Below are positions 1 through 9,627 of a stretch of DNA of 64,000 bases, piece after piece. Each line of letters starts with the position of its first letter. The stretch's first letter is position 1. Position numbers and translations under genes: made by a program. This DNA comes from AWTP1-18 sp036504515. Its GTDB lineage: Bacteria; Pseudomonadota; Gammaproteobacteria; Burkholderiales; Rhodocyclaceae. The notes beneath the pieces were generated by a model. It did no database searches. It was given only the letters and a program-made list of their open reading frames with translations, and was not told the origin of the DNA. The DNA lies in assembly GCA_036504515.1 (NCBI GenBank), contig DASXVA010000005.1, positions 1 through 64,000 on the forward strand, read 5' to 3'.

Positions 1-141
1 GAAATGGTGATGCCTGGCGACAATGTGTCGATCACCGTCAAGCTGATCTGCCCGATCGCCATGGAAGAAGGTCTGCGCTTCGCCATCCGTGAAGGCGGTC
101 GTACCGTCGGCGCCGGCGTCGTTGCTAAGATCATCGAGTAA
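1..141 (+). CDS. tuf: Elongation factor Tu, C-terminal end (partial)
   Basis: The first 46 codons of the window, open from base 1 and ending in TAA at 139-141, encode the C-terminal beta-barrel end of EF-Tu ([12 protein letters not shown], then [12 protein letters not shown]), the GTPase that brings aminoacyl-tRNA to the ribosome. The start lies outside the window. In proteobacteria a tuf copy at the end of the str operon sits directly before the S10 operon, which is the arrangement here. A strong hairpin terminator follows. Confidence 0.97.
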   Translation, partial: EMVMPGDNVSITVKLICPIAMEEGLRFAIREGGRTVGAGVVAKIIE

Positions 142-167
142 ACCTCAGTAAAAGTTGCAATACGAGG

Positions 168-194
168 AAAAGGGCGGTATAGTGCCGCCCTTTT
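168..194 (+). terminator. Rho-independent terminator after tuf
   Basis: A perfect 10-bp stem (AAAAGGGCGG at 168-177 with CCGCCCTTTT at 185-194) encloses the loop TATAGTG, with the T tract inside the descending arm. It separates tuf from the S10 operon. Confidence 0.9.
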
Positions 195-242
195 CGCGCC
201 TTGGTTAATGTTCCAAGGTGAATCGCTCTTTAAGGAAGATTC

Positions 243-554
243 ATGCAAAACCAGAAAATTCGTATCCGCCTCAAGGCCTTCGATTACAAGTTGATCGACC
301 AGTCCGCTCTTGAGATCGTCGATACGGCTAAGCGCACCGGTGCTGTCGTGCGTGGCCCCGTGCCTCTGCCCACTCGCATCGAGCGGTTCAATGTGCTGCG
401 TTCCCCGCACGTGAACAAAACATCTCGCGACCAGTTTGAAATCCGCACCCATCTGCGCTTGATGGACATCATTGATCCTACTGATAAGACAGTGGATGCC
501 TTGATGAAGCTGGATTTGCCTGCTGGTGTTGATGTTGAAATCAAGCTGCAGTAA
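243..554 (+). CDS. rpsJ: 30S ribosomal protein S10
   Basis: This 103-residue protein has the full S10 length and the conserved ends [14 protein letters not shown] and [12 protein letters not shown]10 sits in the 30S head and also acts as NusE in antitermination. The ATG is preceded by TAAGGAAG about 5 nt upstream. It opens the S10 operon, after the tuf terminator and a short CCTTGG/CCAAGG inverted repeat near 199-218. A further hairpin separates it from rplC. Confidence 0.98.
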   Translation: MQNQKIRIRLKAFDYKLIDQSALEIVDTAKRTGAVVRGPVPLPTRIERFNVLRSPHVNKTSRDQFEIRTHLRLMDIIDPTDKTVDALMKLDLPAGVDVEIKLQ

Positions 555-559
555 TTAAT

Positions 560-585
560 TTTGCCTCGCCATTTGGCGGGGCAAA
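560..585 (+). terminator. Terminator-like hairpin between rpsJ and rplC
   Basis: An 11-bp stem with one G-U pair (560-570 with 575-585, loop ATTT) is followed by GCTTTT. It resembles a weak intrinsic terminator or attenuator inside the S10 operon. A second hairpin, CCCGGC (618-623) with GCCGGG (632-637), lies just before the rplC ribosome binding site. Whether either controls rplC expression is inference. Confidence 0.5.
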
Positions 586-652
586 GCTTTTGGTGGCGCA
601 AGTCACTTTGTAACGGGCCCGGCCAATCGTAGCCGGGGTTTAGGAGAAAAAA

Positions 653-1291
653 ATGAGTCTAGGCCTTGTAGGACGCAAGGTCGGCATGACGCGTATCTTT
701 GCCGAGGATGGCACATCCATCCCCGTCACAGTGCTCGATGTGTCGAATAATCGCGTCACGCAAATCAAGACGCCCGAAGTGGATGGCTATTCTGCTGTTC
801 AAGTTACCTTCGGTAAGCGTCGTGCCAGTCGTGTCAACAAAGCTGCAGCCGGTCACTTGGCTAAGGCAGGCGTTGAAGCTGGCGAAGTGTCAAAGGAATT
901 CCGTGTTGCGCAAGATCAGCTCTCCGGCTTCAAGGCTGGTGACGTGATTGCGGCAACTATTTTTCAGCCGGGTCAAAAAGTGGACATCAGTGGCACGTCC
1001 ATCGGTAAAGGTTTTGCTGGTGCGATCAAGCGCCACAACTTCTCTTCCAACCGGGCGAGTCACGGTAACTCCATTTCCCATAATTCCCCTGGCTCCATTG
1101 GTATGGCGCAAGATCCCGGTCGAGTATTCCCGGGTAAGCGCATGGCCGGTCACTTGGGGGATGCTGCGTGTACAACTCAGAACCTTGAAGTTGTGCGTGT
1201 GGATGAGTCCCGTCAGCTGCTGTTGGTCAAGGGCGCAGTGCCCGGTGCCAAGGGCGGTGACGTGGTCGTCAAGCCCGCAGTCAAGGCCTAA
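653..1291 (+). CDS. rplC: 50S ribosomal protein L3
   Basis: L3 (212 residues) is an early assembly protein near the peptidyl transferase centre. The start [16 protein letters not shown] and the central loop [19 protein letters not shown] are typical; the Gln in MAQDPG is the residue methylated by PrmB in the family. TAGGAG precedes the ATG. The next gene, rplD, follows 9 nt after the stop. Confidence 0.98.
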   Translation: MSLGLVGRKVGMTRIFAEDGTSIPVTVLDVSNNRVTQIKTPEVDGYSAVQVTFGKRRASRVNKAAAGHLAKAGVEAGEVSKEFRVAQDQLSGFKAGDVIAATIFQPGQKVDISGTSIGKGFAGAIKRHNFSSNRASHGNSISHNSPGSIGMAQDPGRVFPGKRMAGHLGDAACTTQNLEVVRVDESRQLLLVKGAVPGAKGGDVVVKPAVKA

Positions 1292-1300
1292 GGAGAAGCC

Positions 1301-1921
1301 ATGGAACTCAAACTAATTAACGAACAGGGTCAGCAGGCTTCTACAGTTTCTGCTTCTGACACGCTGTTTGGCCGTGACTTCAACGAAGCGCTGGTTCATC
1401 AGGTTGTTGTTGCCTATCAGGCTAACGCCCGCTCTGGCAATCGCAAGCAAAAAGACCGCGAAGAAGTTCGCCACACCACCAAGAAGCCTTGGCGTCAAAA
1501 GGGTACGGGCCGTGCCCGTGCTGGTATGTCTTCTTCGCCCTTGTGGCGTGGTGGCGGCCGCACATTCCCGAATACTCCTGAGGAGAATTTCTCTCAGAAG
1601 GTCAATCGGAAAATGTACCGTGCTGGCCTGGCTGCAATTCTTTCCCAGTTGGCTCGTGAAGATCGCTTGGTTGTGGTTGAAAGCTTCACTGTTGAGGCGC
1701 CCAAAACTAAGCTGGTTGCGCAAAAGCTGAAGGGTATGGGCATCGACTCCGTTATGGTTATTACCGACGGTCTTGATGACAATCTTTTCCTTGCTGCCCG
1801 CAATCTGCCGAATGTGCTTGTCGTTGAAGCCCATCAGGCCGATCCGGTTTCCTTGGTGCGTTTCCCTAAGGTCCTGATCACCAAGGCTGCTGTGGCCAAG
1901 TTGGAGGAAATTCTGGCATGA
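1301..1921 (+). CDS. rplD: 50S ribosomal protein L4
   Basis: This 206-residue L4 has the extended loop rich in basic residues ([23 protein letters not shown]) that reaches into the exit tunnel. In E. coli L4 also represses its own S10 operon; whether it does so here cannot be read from this sequence. AAGGAG lies just before the ATG. The 3' end overlaps rplW by 4 nt (ATGA), which suggests translational coupling. Confidence 0.98.
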   Translation: MELKLINEQGQQASTVSASDTLFGRDFNEALVHQVVVAYQANARSGNRKQKDREEVRHTTKKPWRQKGTGRARAGMSSSPLWRGGGRTFPNTPEENFSQKVNRKMYRAGLAAILSQLAREDRLVVVESFTVEAPKTKLVAQKLKGMGIDSVMVITDGLDDNLFLAARNLPNVLVVEAHQADPVSLVRFPKVLITKAAVAKLEEILA

Positions 1922-2229
1922 GTAACTTCAATCAAGAGCGCTTGCTGCAAGTTCTGGTAGCGCCCCAGATTTCCGAAAAGGCCACCATGATTGCCGATAA
2001 GAATGAACAGGTTGTGTTCATTGTTACGCCGGATGCTACCAAGCCTGAAATCAAGGCTGCCGTGGAGCTTCTATTCAAGGTTCAGGTCAAGTCTGTTCAG
2101 GTTTCCACGCTTAAGGGTAAGGCGAAGCGCTTCGGTCGCAGTTTTGGTCGTCGCAGCAACACCAAGAAGGCTTATGTATGCCTGCAACCCGGTCAGGAAA
2201 TCAATTTTGCTGAAGGGGGGGCTGCTTAA
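1918..2229 (+). CDS. rplW: 50S ribosomal protein L23
   Basis: L23 (103 residues) sits at the exit of the peptide tunnel, where SRP and trigger factor dock. The segments [34 protein letters not shown] and [15 protein letters not shown] are family hallmarks. It starts inside the end of rplD (ATGA overlap) and rplB follows with no gap. Confidence 0.98.
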   Translation: MSNFNQERLLQVLVAPQISEKATMIADKNEQVVFIVTPDATKPEIKAAVELLFKVQVKSVQVSTLKGKAKRFGRSFGRRSNTKKAYVCLQPGQEINFAEGGAA

Positions 2230-3057
2230 ATGGCACTCGTTAAAGTTAAACCGACTTCCCCGGGCCGTCGCGGTGTAGTCAAGGTTGTCAATGCTCATCT
2301 GCACAAGGGTAAGCCCCTTGCTGCACTGGTTGAGAAGAAGACAAGCAAGGCTGGCCGTAATGCCCATGGCCGTATTACTGTTCGCCACCAAGGCGGCGGT
2401 CACAAGCAGCACTATCGCGTCGTCGATTTTCGTCGCAACAAAGACGGTATCGTTGGCAAGGTTGAGCGTCTCGAATACGATCCTAACCGCACCGCCCATT
2501 TGGCACTGGTGCTGTATGCCGACGGTGAGCGTCGCTACATCATCGCCACCAAGGGCATGGTTGTTGGTCAGGAAGTGGTCAGTGGTTCCGAAGCTCCGAT
2601 CAAGTCTGGCAACGCGCTGCCCATCCGCAACATTCCCGTGGGTACTACCATTCACTGCATCGAACTGACTCCTGGTAAAGGTGCTCAGATCGCTCGCTCT
2701 GCTGGTACCTCCGTTCAGTTGCTGGCTCGTGAAGGCACTTACGCTCAGGTTCGCTTGCGTTCCGGTGAAATTCGCCGCATTCACGTTGAATGCCGCGCCA
2801 CCATTGGCGAAGTAGGTAACGAAGAAAACAGCCTGCGCAAGATCGGTAAAGCCGGTGCTCAGCGTTGGCGTGGTATTCGTCCTACCGTTCGTGGTACTGC
2901 GATGAACCCGGTTGATCACCCCCACGGTGGTGGTGAAGGTCGTACTGGTGAAGGTCGCGTTCCCGTCAGCCCCTGGGGTACTCCTGCTAAGGGCTACCGT
3001 ACCCGCAACAACAAGCGCACTGACGTGATGATCGTTCAGCGTCGTCATAAGCGATAA
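2230..3057 (+). CDS. rplB: 50S ribosomal protein L2
   Basis: L2 (275 residues) is needed for subunit association and peptidyl transfer. The sequence shows the [13 protein letters not shown] start, the RNA-binding core (GGGHKQHYR) and the highly conserved C-terminal [15 protein letters not shown], which includes the functionally important His. The ATG directly follows the rplW stop; its SD is the G run at the end of rplW. Confidence 0.98.
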   Translation: MALVKVKPTSPGRRGVVKVVNAHLHKGKPLAALVEKKTSKAGRNAHGRITVRHQGGGHKQHYRVVDFRRNKDGIVGKVERLEYDPNRTAHLALVLYADGERRYIIATKGMVVGQEVVSGSEAPIKSGNALPIRNIPVGTTIHCIELTPGKGAQIARSAGTSVQLLAREGTYAQVRLRSGEIRRIHVECRATIGEVGNEENSLRKIGKAGAQRWRGIRPTVRGTAMNPVDHPHGGGEGRTGEGRVPVSPWGTPAKGYRTRNNKRTDVMIVQRRHKR

Positions 3058-3066
3058 GAGGCAACC

Positions 3067-3348
3067 ATGGCACGTTCAATCAAAAAAGGCCCGTTTGTCG
3101 ACAGCCATCTGATCAAGAAGGTTGAGGCAGCTCGTACGGGTAACGACAAGCGTCCTATCAAGACCTGGTCCCGCCGTTCCACGGTGCTTCCTGATTTTGT
3201 CGGACTGACTATTGCTGTTCATAACGGCAAGCAGCACATTCCTGTCTATGTGTCTGAAAACATGGTTGGCCACAAACTGGGCGAATTCGCTCTGACGCGT
3301 ACCTTCAAGGGTCACGTCGGCGCGAAGAAGGCCCAGGGCAAGAAGTAA
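3067..3348 (+). CDS. rpsS: 30S ribosomal protein S19
   Basis: S19 (93 residues) binds 16S rRNA in the 30S head with S13. It begins [15 protein letters not shown] and contains [20 protein letters not shown] and [14 protein letters not shown], as in other bacteria. GAGGCAACC precedes the ATG, and rplV follows within 10 nt. Confidence 0.98.
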   Translation: MARSIKKGPFVDSHLIKKVEAARTGNDKRPIKTWSRRSTVLPDFVGLTIAVHNGKQHIPVYVSENMVGHKLGEFALTRTFKGHVGAKKAQGKK

Positions 3349-3357
3349 GGAGCGATG

Positions 3358-3687
3358 ATGGAAACCAATGCAATCCTGCGCGGCGTTCGCCTCTCTGCCC
3401 AAAAGGGCCGTCTGGTAGCCGATCTGGTCCGCGGTAAAACCGTAGATCAAGCGCTCAATGTTCTAGCTTTCAGCCCGAAAAAAGGTGCTGGCATCATTAA
3501 GAAGGTGCTGGAGTCTGCTATTGCCAATGCCGAACACAATGATGGCGCTGACATTGATACTCTCAAAGTCACTCGCATCTACGTGGAAAAGGGCGAAGTG
3601 CTGAAGCGCTTCACCGCTCGAGCCAAGGGCCGTGGCAATCGCATCATTAAGCCCACTTGTCACATTTATGTGACTGTCGGGAATTAA
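3358..3687 (+). CDS. rplV: 50S ribosomal protein L22
   Basis: L22 lines the exit tunnel, and its beta-hairpin loop is a site of macrolide resistance. The protein begins [19 protein letters not shown]. Two in-frame ATGs occur back to back (3355 and 3358). The second is chosen because GGAG at 3349-3352 then has normal 5-nt spacing; using the first adds only one Met. The end is [15 protein letters not shown]. Confidence 0.96.
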   Translation: METNAILRGVRLSAQKGRLVADLVRGKTVDQALNVLAFSPKKGAGIIKKVLESAIANAEHNDGADIDTLKVTRIYVEKGEVLKRFTARAKGRGNRIIKPTCHIYVTVGN

Positions 3688-3696
3688 GGAGCCGTT

Positions 3697-4506
3697 ATGG
3701 GACAGAAGATTCATCCGACCGGGTTCCGCCTTGCAGTCACTCGTGACTGGGCCTCCCGTTGGTATGCCAATTCCAAGAACTTTCCTCAGATGCTGAAGGA
3801 AGATATTGAAGTTCGCGATTACCTGAAGAAAAAACTTGCTCATGCCTCCGTTGGCCGTGTGGTCATCGAACGCCCTGCCAAGAACGCCAAAGTAACCATT
3901 TTCAGTGCTCGTCCGGGCGTTGTGATTGGTAAAAAAGGCGAAGATATCGAACTGCTCAAGTCCGAGCTGCAAAAGCGCATGGGCGTTCCCGTCCATGTGA
4001 ACATCGAAGAAATCCGCAAGCCTGAGCTGGACTCTCAGCTGATTGCTGATTCCATCGCTCAGCAGCTGGAAAAGCGGATTATGTTCCGTCGTGCCATGAA
4101 GCGCGCAATGCAAAATGCTATGCGCCTCGGCGCTCAAGGCATCAAGATCATGAGCTCTGGCCGTCTGAATGGCGCTGAAATTGCCCGTACTGAGTGGTAT
4201 CGCGAAGGTCGCGTTCCACTTCATACACTGCGCGCTGATATCGACTACGGGACATCCGAAGCTAAGACTACCTACGGCATCATTGGTATCAAGGTCTGGG
4301 TGTTCAAGGGTGAGATCGTTGGTAAGAATGAACAACCCGCCGGTGCGGACGTGAATGCAGACGATGCCAAGAAGCCCCGTCGTGCAGCCAAGCCCGCTGA
4401 TGGCGAGAAGCCCAAGCGCACTGTGCGCAAGGCCGAGGGAGAAGCTGACAAGGCTGGCGTGAAGCGCGTACGCAAGCCTGCTGCTCCCGCAGAAGGTAAG
4501 GAGTAA
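3697..4506 (+). CDS. rpsC: 30S ribosomal protein S3, with a long basic tail
   Basis: S3 lies at the mRNA entry site. Residues 1-210 contain the KH domain ([13 protein letters not shown] near residues 70-82) and the C-terminal S3 domain ([31 protein letters not shown], given here only as a hallmark region near 152-182). At 269 residues it is about 35 longer than the E. coli protein. The extra C-terminal part is low-complexity and rich in Lys, Arg, Ala and Pro, and looks disordered; such tails are common in betaproteobacterial S3. AAGGAG precedes the ATG. Confidence 0.98.
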   Translation: MGQKIHPTGFRLAVTRDWASRWYANSKNFPQMLKEDIEVRDYLKKKLAHASVGRVVIERPAKNAKVTIFSARPGVVIGKKGEDIELLKSELQKRMGVPVHVNIEEIRKPELDSQLIADSIAQQLEKRIMFRRAMKRAMQNAMRLGAQGIKIMSSGRLNGAEIARTEWYREGRVPLHTLRADIDYGTSEAKTTYGIIGIKVWVFKGEIVGKNEQPAGADVNADDAKKPRRAAKPADGEKPKRTVRKAEGEADKAGVKRVRKPAAPAEGKE

Positions 4507-4512
4507 TCAGGG

Positions 4513-4926
4513 ATGCTGCAACCCTCACGCAGAAAGTACCGTAAGGAACAGAAGGGCCGCAATACTGGTCTGGCAACTCGTGGTGCAAAGGTGAGCTTCG
4601 GCGAATATGGTCTCAAAGCCATTGGCCGTGGCCGTCTTACCGCTCGCCAGATTGAAGCTGCTCGTCGTGCCATGACCCGTCACATCAAGCGGGGCGGTCG
4701 TATCTGGATTCGTATTTTCCCGGATAAACCCATTTCCAAGAAGCCTGCCGAAGTTCGTATGGGTAACGGTAAGGGCTCTCCTGAATATTGGGTGGCTGAA
4801 ATTCAGCCCGGTAAGATTCTCTACGAGATGGACGGTGTGGACGAGGTGTTGGCTCGCGAGGCGTTCCGCCTTGCAGCAGCCAAGCTGCCCCTGGAAACCA
4901 CCTTCGTGACTCGCCATTTGGGGTAA
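4513..4926 (+). CDS. rplP: 50S ribosomal protein L16
   Basis: L16 (137 residues) shapes the A-site tRNA binding region. It begins [17 protein letters not shown] and contains [17 protein letters not shown] and [19 protein letters not shown], the conserved loop near the peptidyl transferase centre. It lies 6 nt after rpsC and 3 nt before rpmC. Confidence 0.98.
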   Translation: MLQPSRRKYRKEQKGRNTGLATRGAKVSFGEYGLKAIGRGRLTARQIEAARRAMTRHIKRGGRIWIRIFPDKPISKKPAEVRMGNGKGSPEYWVAEIQPGKILYEMDGVDEVLAREAFRLAAAKLPLETTFVTRHLG

Positions 4927-4929
4927 GAC

Positions 4930-5124
4930 ATGAAAGCCAGTGAACTTAGGCAAAAAAATGACGCCGAATTGCAAAAGGAAGTTCTGGACCTGCGTAAGGC
5001 TCAGTTCTCCCTGCGCATGCAGGTGGCAACTCAGCAGCTGAGTAATACCAGCCAGTTGGGTAAGGTGCGCAAGGATATTGCGCGCGTTAAGACAATTCAA
5101 CGTGAAAAGGCGGCGGCCAAATGA
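4930..5124 (+). CDS. rpmC: 50S ribosomal protein L29
   Basis: L29 is a 64-residue, mostly helical protein at the tunnel exit next to L23. [18 protein letters not shown] and [14 protein letters not shown] match the family. Its stop overlaps the rpsQ start by 4 nt (ATGA). Confidence 0.97.
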   Translation: MKASELRQKNDAELQKEVLDLRKAQFSLRMQVATQQLSNTSQLGKVRKDIARVKTIQREKAAAK

Positions 5125-5390
5125 CTGAAGCCAAAGAATCTGCTGGCCGTTCCCTGCAAGGGCGCGTAGTCAGCGACAAGATGGACAAGACTGTTACCGT
5201 TTTGGTTGAGCGCCGGGTTAAGCACCCTGTGATCGGCAAGGTAATGATCCGTTCCAAGAAATACCATGCTCACGTCGAGGGCCTGGAAGCGAATGATGGC
5301 GATCTGGTTCAGATCGTTGAATGCGCTCCCATTTCCAAAACTAAAGCTTGGCGTGTTGCTAAGGTTCTTGAAAAGGCACGCGCTGTTTAA
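5121..5390 (+). CDS. rpsQ: 30S ribosomal protein S17
   Basis: S17 (89 residues) is an OB-fold protein that binds 16S rRNA early in assembly. The core [23 protein letters not shown] is characteristic (quoted in part: [10 protein letters not shown]). It ends the S10 operon; a hairpin that includes its stop codon and a new promoter lie downstream. Confidence 0.97.
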   Translation: MTEAKESAGRSLQGRVVSDKMDKTVTVLVERRVKHPVIGKVMIRSKKYHAHVEGLEANDGDLVQIVECAPISKTKAWRVAKVLEKARAV

Positions 5391-5419
5391 TTATTTACTG
5401 AGATTTCAGCAAATAATTA
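5388..5419 (+). terminator. Hairpin over the rpsQ stop codon
   Basis: A 13-bp inverted repeat with one mismatch (5388-5400 with 5407-5419, loop AGATTT) starts at the rpsQ stop codon. The stem is AT-rich and has no clean T tract after it. It could end or attenuate S10-operon transcription just before the spc promoter, or protect the mRNA 3' end. Confidence 0.5.
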
Positions 5420-5430
5420 TGCAAAAGTAG

Positions 5431-5459
5431 TTGACGGAGAAAGAGCGGGGTTATAGAAT
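5431..5459 (+). promoter_or_regulatory. Sigma-70 promoter for the spc operon (rplN onward)
   Basis: TTGACG (5431-5436) and TAGAAT (5454-5459) are separated by exactly 17 bp. The promoter lies in the only long gap (178 bp) of the ribosomal protein cluster, between rpsQ and rplN, and would give a leader of about 100 nt. Confidence 0.75.
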
Positions 5460-5568
5460 CCCGCCTCTTTTCCTGGGTTGACCAGATTCTGGTTGGCCTT
5501 CCTACCCGAACGGGTTCCAAGACTGGCTGCGCAATGATCATTGTGCGGGTTAAGTTGGAGAGATTGAA

Positions 5569-5937
5569 ATGATCCAAATGCAGTCGATACTCGACGTCGC
5601 CGATAATACTGGCGCGCGTTCGGTAATGTGCATCAAGGTGTTGGGCGGCTCTAAGCGCCGTTATGCCGGAATTGGCGACATCATCAAGGTGAGTATTAAG
5701 GATGCGGCTCCTCGTGGCCGCGTCAAGAAGGGCGAAGTTTACAGCGCCGTGGTGGTTCGTACTGCCAAGGGTGTGCGTCGTCCTGATGGCTCGCTGGTTA
5801 AGTTTGATGGCAACGCAGCGGTGCTCCTCAACAACAAGCTGGAGCCTATTGGCACTCGCATCTTCGGGCCTGTTACGCGTGAATTGCGTAATGAGCGCTT
5901 CATGAAGATCGTGTCTCTTGCTCCTGAAGTTCTCTGA
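5569..5937 (+). CDS. rplN: 50S ribosomal protein L14
   Basis: L14 (122 residues) forms part of the subunit interface. It begins [27 protein letters not shown] and ends [19 protein letters not shown] (both only partly quoted here as hallmarks: [29 protein letters not shown]). It is the first gene of the spc operon in this layout. GGAGAG stands before the ATG. Confidence 0.98.
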   Translation: MIQMQSILDVADNTGARSVMCIKVLGGSKRRYAGIGDIIKVSIKDAAPRGRVKKGEVYSAVVVRTAKGVRRPDGSLVKFDGNAAVLLNNKLEPIGTRIFGPVTRELRNERFMKIVSLAPEVL

Positions 5938-5947
5938 GGTTTTGTCC

Positions 5948-6265
5948 ATGGCTAAGATTCGCAAGGGCGATAGCGTAGTTGTTCTTACTGGTAAGGACAA
6001 GGGCAAGCGCGGTGCAGTAGTGCAGCGCGTCGATGATGAACATGTTGTCGTTGAAGGCATCAATCGCGTCAAGAAACATGCTCGTCCCAATCCCATGAAG
6101 GGTTTGCCTGGTGGCATCATCGAAAAAGAGATGCCGATTCATGTATCCAATATTGGCTTGTTTAATCCTGCTACACAGAAGGCTGATCGCGTTGGCTTCA
6201 AGCAACTCGACGATGGCCGCAAAGTGCGGGTATTCAAGTCCAATGGCGAAGTAGTGGACGCGTAA
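5948..6265 (+). CDS. rplX: 50S ribosomal protein L24
   Basis: L24 is an assembly initiator with a KOW motif. The ATG at 5948 gives [22 protein letters not shown], the standard start (KOW core [13 protein letters not shown]), in a 105-residue protein. A longer in-frame opening from 5918 would overlap the end of rplN and is not needed. It ends with KSNGEVVDA. Confidence 0.96.
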   Translation: MAKIRKGDSVVVLTGKDKGKRGAVVQRVDDEHVVVEGINRVKKHARPNPMKGLPGGIIEKEMPIHVSNIGLFNPATQKADRVGFKQLDDGRKVRVFKSNGEVVDA

Positions 6266-6274
6266 GGGGTCATC

Positions 6275-6814
6275 ATGGCGCGCTTGCAAGATTTTTATAA
6301 AGAAAAGGTTGTTGCTGAGCTTCGTGAGAAGTTTGGTTACAAGTCCCCTATGGAAGTCCCCCGCATTACCAAGATCACCCTGAATATGGGTGTCGGTGAA
6401 GCGGTTGGGGACAAAAAAGTTCTGGAAAATGCTGTTGGCGATATGACAAAGATTGCTGGTCAAAAACCAGTGGTTACTGTTGCTCGCAAGGCTATTGCCG
6501 GCTTCAAGATTCGCGAAGGCTACCCGATTGGTTGCATGGTGACTTTGCGCGGCACTCACATGTTTGAGTTCCTTGATCGTTTCATTACCATCGCACTGCC
6601 ACGTGTTCGCGACTTTCGCGGCGTGGGTGGCAAGGGTTTTGACGGTCGCGGCAACTACAACGTCGGTGTGAAAGAGCAGATCATTTTCCCCGAAATTGAG
6701 TACGACAAAATCGATGCGCTGCGTGGTATGAATATCAGCATTACCACCACCGCCAAAACCGATGAAGAGGCCAAGGCTCTGCTTGGCGCTTTCAAATTCC
6801 CCTTCAAGAGCTGA
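6275..6814 (+). CDS. rplE: 50S ribosomal protein L5
   Basis: L5 (179 residues) binds 5S rRNA in the central protuberance. [38 protein letters not shown] and [16 protein letters not shown] are diagnostic. GGGG and a 9-nt gap separate it from rplX. rpsN follows after 7 nt. Confidence 0.98.
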   Translation: MARLQDFYKEKVVAELREKFGYKSPMEVPRITKITLNMGVGEAVGDKKVLENAVGDMTKIAGQKPVVTVARKAIAGFKIREGYPIGCMVTLRGTHMFEFLDRFITIALPRVRDFRGVGGKGFDGRGNYNVGVKEQIIFPEIEYDKIDALRGMNISITTTAKTDEEAKALLGAFKFPFKS

Positions 6815-6821
6815 GGGAACC

Positions 6822-7127
6822 ATGGCGAAACTTGCACTTAAGAACCGTGAAGCTAAGCGTGCTGCAATGGTGGCGAAATTTGCTGCCAAGCGCGAAGCTC
6901 TGTTCGCAATCATCAACAATGTGAAGCTGTCTGAAGAAGAGCGTATGGATGCTCGACTGAAGCTTCAATTGTTGCCCCGGAATTCCAGCCCTGCACGCCA
7001 GCGCAATCGTTGCGCTTTAACGGGTCGCCCCCGTGGTGTGTTCCGTAAATTTGGTTTGTGCCGTAACAAGTTGCGCGAAATTGCTATGCGCGGCGAAGTG
7101 CCTGGCATGACCAAGGCCAGCTGGTAA
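6822..7127 (+). CDS. rpsN: 30S ribosomal protein S14 (zinc-free form)
   Basis: The ATG at 6822 gives a 101-residue S14 ([20 protein letters not shown]). This is the long form without the paired CxxC zinc motifs, unlike the L36 encoded nearby, which keeps its zinc ligands. [19 protein letters not shown] and the end [13 protein letters not shown] are typical. A longer in-frame opening from 6762 lies inside rplE and is rejected; GAGGGAACC precedes the chosen ATG. Confidence 0.96.
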   Translation: MAKLALKNREAKRAAMVAKFAAKREALFAIINNVKLSEEERMDARLKLQLLPRNSSPARQRNRCALTGRPRGVFRKFGLCRNKLREIAMRGEVPGMTKASW

Positions 7128-7137
7128 GGAGATCGCT

Positions 7138-7533
7138 ATGAGTATGACCGATCCTATCGCCGACATGCTGACGCGTATTCGCAATGCGCAGATGGTCGAA
7201 AAAGCTTCCGTTTCAATGCCCGCTTCCAAGCTGAAGGCTGCAATTGCAACCGTGCTTAAGGATGAGGGTTACATTGAAGACTTTGCTGTCCGTAATGGTG
7301 ACGGCAAGGCTGTTCTGGATATCGCTTTGAAGTACTACGCAGGTCGTCCTGTCATCGAAAAGATTGAACGGATTTCCAAGCCTGGTCTTCGTGTTTACAA
7401 AGGCACCGATGAGCTGCCCCGTGTCATGAATGGCTTGGGTGTCGCAATCGTTTCTACCCCCAAGGGTGTCATGACCGATCGCAAGGCCCGCGCCAGCAAT
7501 GTTGGCGGCGAAGTCCTTTGCATCGTGGCCTAA
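7138..7533 (+). CDS. rpsH: 30S ribosomal protein S8
   Basis: S8 (131 residues) binds helix 21 of 16S rRNA and in E. coli represses the spc operon. [18 protein letters not shown] and the C-terminal [12 protein letters not shown] are conserved. AAGGAG lies 6-7 nt before the ATG. Confidence 0.98.
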   Translation: MSMTDPIADMLTRIRNAQMVEKASVSMPASKLKAAIATVLKDEGYIEDFAVRNGDGKAVLDIALKYYAGRPVIEKIERISKPGLRVYKGTDELPRVMNGLGVAIVSTPKGVMTDRKARASNVGGEVLCIVA

Positions 7534-7547
7534 GGAGGGATGACTAA

Positions 7548-8081
7548 ATGTCTCGCGTAGCTAAATATCCCGTCGAGTTGCCTAAAGGCGTTGAAGTCAC
7601 CATCACTGATGCTGACATTACCGTTAAAGGCCCCTTGGGTTCCCTCAAGCAATTCATTCTTCCTGGTGTGAAGATTGAAAAAGATGGTGACAAGCTTGTC
7701 GTTCGCGCCATTGAAGGCATCGCTGGAGCTGGTGCCAATTCCGGTACAACGCGTGCACTGGTGAATAATGTTGTCACTGGTGTTAGCAAGGGTTTCGAGA
7801 AAAAGCTGACCTTGGTTGGTGTGGGTTACCGCGCTCAAGCTCAAGGTGACAAGCTGAATCTGTCCCTCGGTTTTTCTCACCCTGTGGTGCATCAAATGCC
7901 TGCTGGCATTAAGGTTGAAACTCCGACTCAAACTGAAATCGTCATTAAAGGTGTCGATAAGCAGGTAGTCGGCCAGGTGGCCGCTGAAGTTCGTGCCTAT
8001 CGCCAGCCTGAGCCCTACAAGGGCAAGGGTGTGCGTTACTCGGACGAAGTGGTTGTCATCAAGGAAACCAAGAAGAAGTAA
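7548..8081 (+). CDS. rplF: 50S ribosomal protein L6
   Basis: L6 (177 residues) lies near the factor-binding site. [31 protein letters not shown] and the C-terminal [16 protein letters not shown] are family hallmarks. AAGGAGG precedes the start by about 9 nt. Confidence 0.98.
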   Translation: MSRVAKYPVELPKGVEVTITDADITVKGPLGSLKQFILPGVKIEKDGDKLVVRAIEGIAGAGANSGTTRALVNNVVTGVSKGFEKKLTLVGVGYRAQAQGDKLNLSLGFSHPVVHQMPAGIKVETPTQTEIVIKGVDKQVVGQVAAEVRAYRQPEPYKGKGVRYSDEVVVIKETKKK

Positions 8082-8093
8082 AGGCACAGGAAT

Positions 8094-8447
8094 ATGGACA
8101 AGAAACAAGCTCGTTTGCGGAGAGCGCGCAAAACCCGCGCCAAGATTGCGGAGCTCAAGGTGGTCCGTCTGGCGGTGCATCGCACCAACAGCCACATCTA
8201 TGCGCAAATTTTCTCTGGTTGCGGCACCAAGGTTCTCGCCGCCGCCTCTACCGTCGAAGCCGATGTTCGCGGCAAGGTCGCCAATGGCGGCAATGTCGCA
8301 GCCGCGGTACTGGTTGGTCAATTGATTGCAAGCCGTGCCAAAGAAGCTGGCGTGGAATCTGTAGCCTTCGATCGTTCCGGATTTTATTACCATGGCCGCG
8401 TCAAGGCGCTGGCAGAAGCTGCCCGTGAGGGCGGTCTCAAGTTCTAA
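8094..8447 (+). CDS. rplR: 50S ribosomal protein L18
   Basis: L18 (117 residues) binds 5S rRNA together with L5. [41 protein letters not shown] (partly quoted) and [20 protein letters not shown] match the family. It is the usual neighbour of rplF and rpsE. Confidence 0.98.
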   Translation: MDKKQARLRRARKTRAKIAELKVVRLAVHRTNSHIYAQIFSGCGTKVLAAASTVEADVRGKVANGGNVAAAVLVGQLIASRAKEAGVESVAFDRSGFYYHGRVKALAEAAREGGLKF

Positions 8448-8458
8448 GCGAGATCAAC

Positions 8459-8983
8459 ATGGCTAAACCGCAAAGCAAGAAACCGCAGCAGGCTGAAGAA
8501 CGTGATGATGGCCTGCGCGAAAAGATGGTATCTGTCAATCGGGTCACCAAAGTTGTTAAGGGTGGTCGGATTCTCGGTTTCGCAGCACTGACCGTAGTTG
8601 GCGATGGTGATGGCAGTATTGGTATGGGCAAGGGCAAGTCCCGCGAAGTGCCTGTTGCCGTACAAAAAGCCATGGAAGAAGCCCGCCGCAAGATGAAAAA
8701 GGTCAGCCTGAAGAGCGGCACCCTGCATCACACAGTTACTGGCAAGCATGGCGCTACTACAGTGCTCATGTCCCCGGCTCCTGGTGGTACTGGCGTGATT
8801 GCTGGCGGACCGATGCGTGCAGTCTTTGAAGTGATGGGTGTTACCGATGTGGTCGCCAAGACCATTGGTTCTACCAATCCCTACAACGTCGTTCGTGCCA
8901 CTATCAACGGTTTGCTGGCTACCAGCACTCCTGCTGAAATCGCTGCAAAGCGCGGCAAGAGCATTCAAGAAATTCTGGAGTAA
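8459..8983 (+). CDS. rpsE: 30S ribosomal protein S5
   Basis: S5 (174 residues) is part of the ribosomal accuracy centre. It has the double-stranded RNA-binding-like domain ([35 protein letters not shown]) and the C-terminal S5 domain ([19 protein letters not shown]). The short N-terminal tail rich in Lys, Gln and Glu is variable in the family. Confidence 0.98.
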   Translation: MAKPQSKKPQQAEERDDGLREKMVSVNRVTKVVKGGRILGFAALTVVGDGDGSIGMGKGKSREVPVAVQKAMEEARRKMKKVSLKSGTLHHTVTGKHGATTVLMSPAPGGTGVIAGGPMRAVFEVMGVTDVVAKTIGSTNPYNVVRATINGLLATSTPAEIAAKRGKSIQEILE

Positions 8984-8986
8984 ACC

Positions 8987-9169
8987 ATGGCTGACAAGAC
9001 GATCAAGGTCACGCTAGTCAAAAGCGTGATTGGTACCAAACAAGATCATCGGGCAACTGTGCGTGGCCTCGGTCTGCGTCGTATTGGCCACACTGTTCAG
9101 TTGGAAGACACTCCTGCTGTTCGCGGTATGGTCAATAAAGTAGCCTATCTGGTCAAGCTGGAAGGATAA
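8987..9169 (+). CDS. rpmD: 50S ribosomal protein L30
   Basis: L30 is a 60-residue ferredoxin-like-fold protein. [20 protein letters not shown] and [22 protein letters not shown] (partly quoted) are typical. It starts 3 nt after rpsE and is followed by rplO after 4 nt, so all three are surely co-translated. Confidence 0.97.
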   Translation: MADKTIKVTLVKSVIGTKQDHRATVRGLGLRRIGHTVQLEDTPAVRGMVNKVAYLVKLEG

Positions 9170-9173
9170 AGTC

Positions 9174-9608
9174 ATGGAACTCAATACCATTAAGCCCGGT
9201 GCCGGTGCCAAGCACGCTCGTAAGCGTGTTGGTCGTGGCATTGGTAGCGGTCTCGGCAAAACTGCTGGCCGTGGTCACAAAGGTCAATTAGCCCGTTCAG
9301 GCGGCGGTGGTAACGTAGGTTTCGAAGGCGGTCAAATGCCTTTGCAACGCCGTCTACCTAAGCGTGGTTTTATTTCTCTCGTTCGTGGCCGTAACGTTGA
9401 AGTTCGTTTGTCCGAACTCGACAAGCTTCCCGTCGAGGACATTGATCTTTTGTCCTTGAAGCAAGCCGGTGTGATTCCTGCTGACGCCCTGTCGGCCAAG
9501 GTAATCCTGTCTGGCAAGCTTGCTCGTAAAGTTGTCCTCAAGGGTGTTGGCGCAACTAAGGGCGCCAAGGCAGCAATTGAAGCCGCTGGCGGCTCCGTTG
9601 CTGAGTAA
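9174..9608 (+). CDS. rplO: 50S ribosomal protein L15
   Basis: L15 (144 residues) is a late assembly protein. [20 protein letters not shown], the Gly- and basic-rich N-terminal extension [14 protein letters not shown] and [15 protein letters not shown] are diagnostic. It directly precedes secY, as in almost all bacteria. Confidence 0.98.
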   Translation: MELNTIKPGAGAKHARKRVGRGIGSGLGKTAGRGHKGQLARSGGGGNVGFEGGQMPLQRRLPKRGFISLVRGRNVEVRLSELDKLPVEDIDLLSLKQAGVIPADALSAKVILSGKLARKVVLKGVGATKGAKAAIEAAGGSVAE

Positions 9609-9627
9609 TAAGAAGGTATAAGCGAAT

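Noticed and set aside
199..218. CCTTGG/CCAAGG inverted repeat before rpsJ as an L4 control leader
   Set aside because: Six base pairs are too few to support a specific regulatory call, and no match to the E. coli S10 leader was seen.
2071..3048. A 325-codon open frame antisense to rplB
   Set aside because: It lies wholly opposite highly conserved rplB, has low-complexity Thr/Asn-rich composition and no ribosome binding site. It is a shadow of codon bias.
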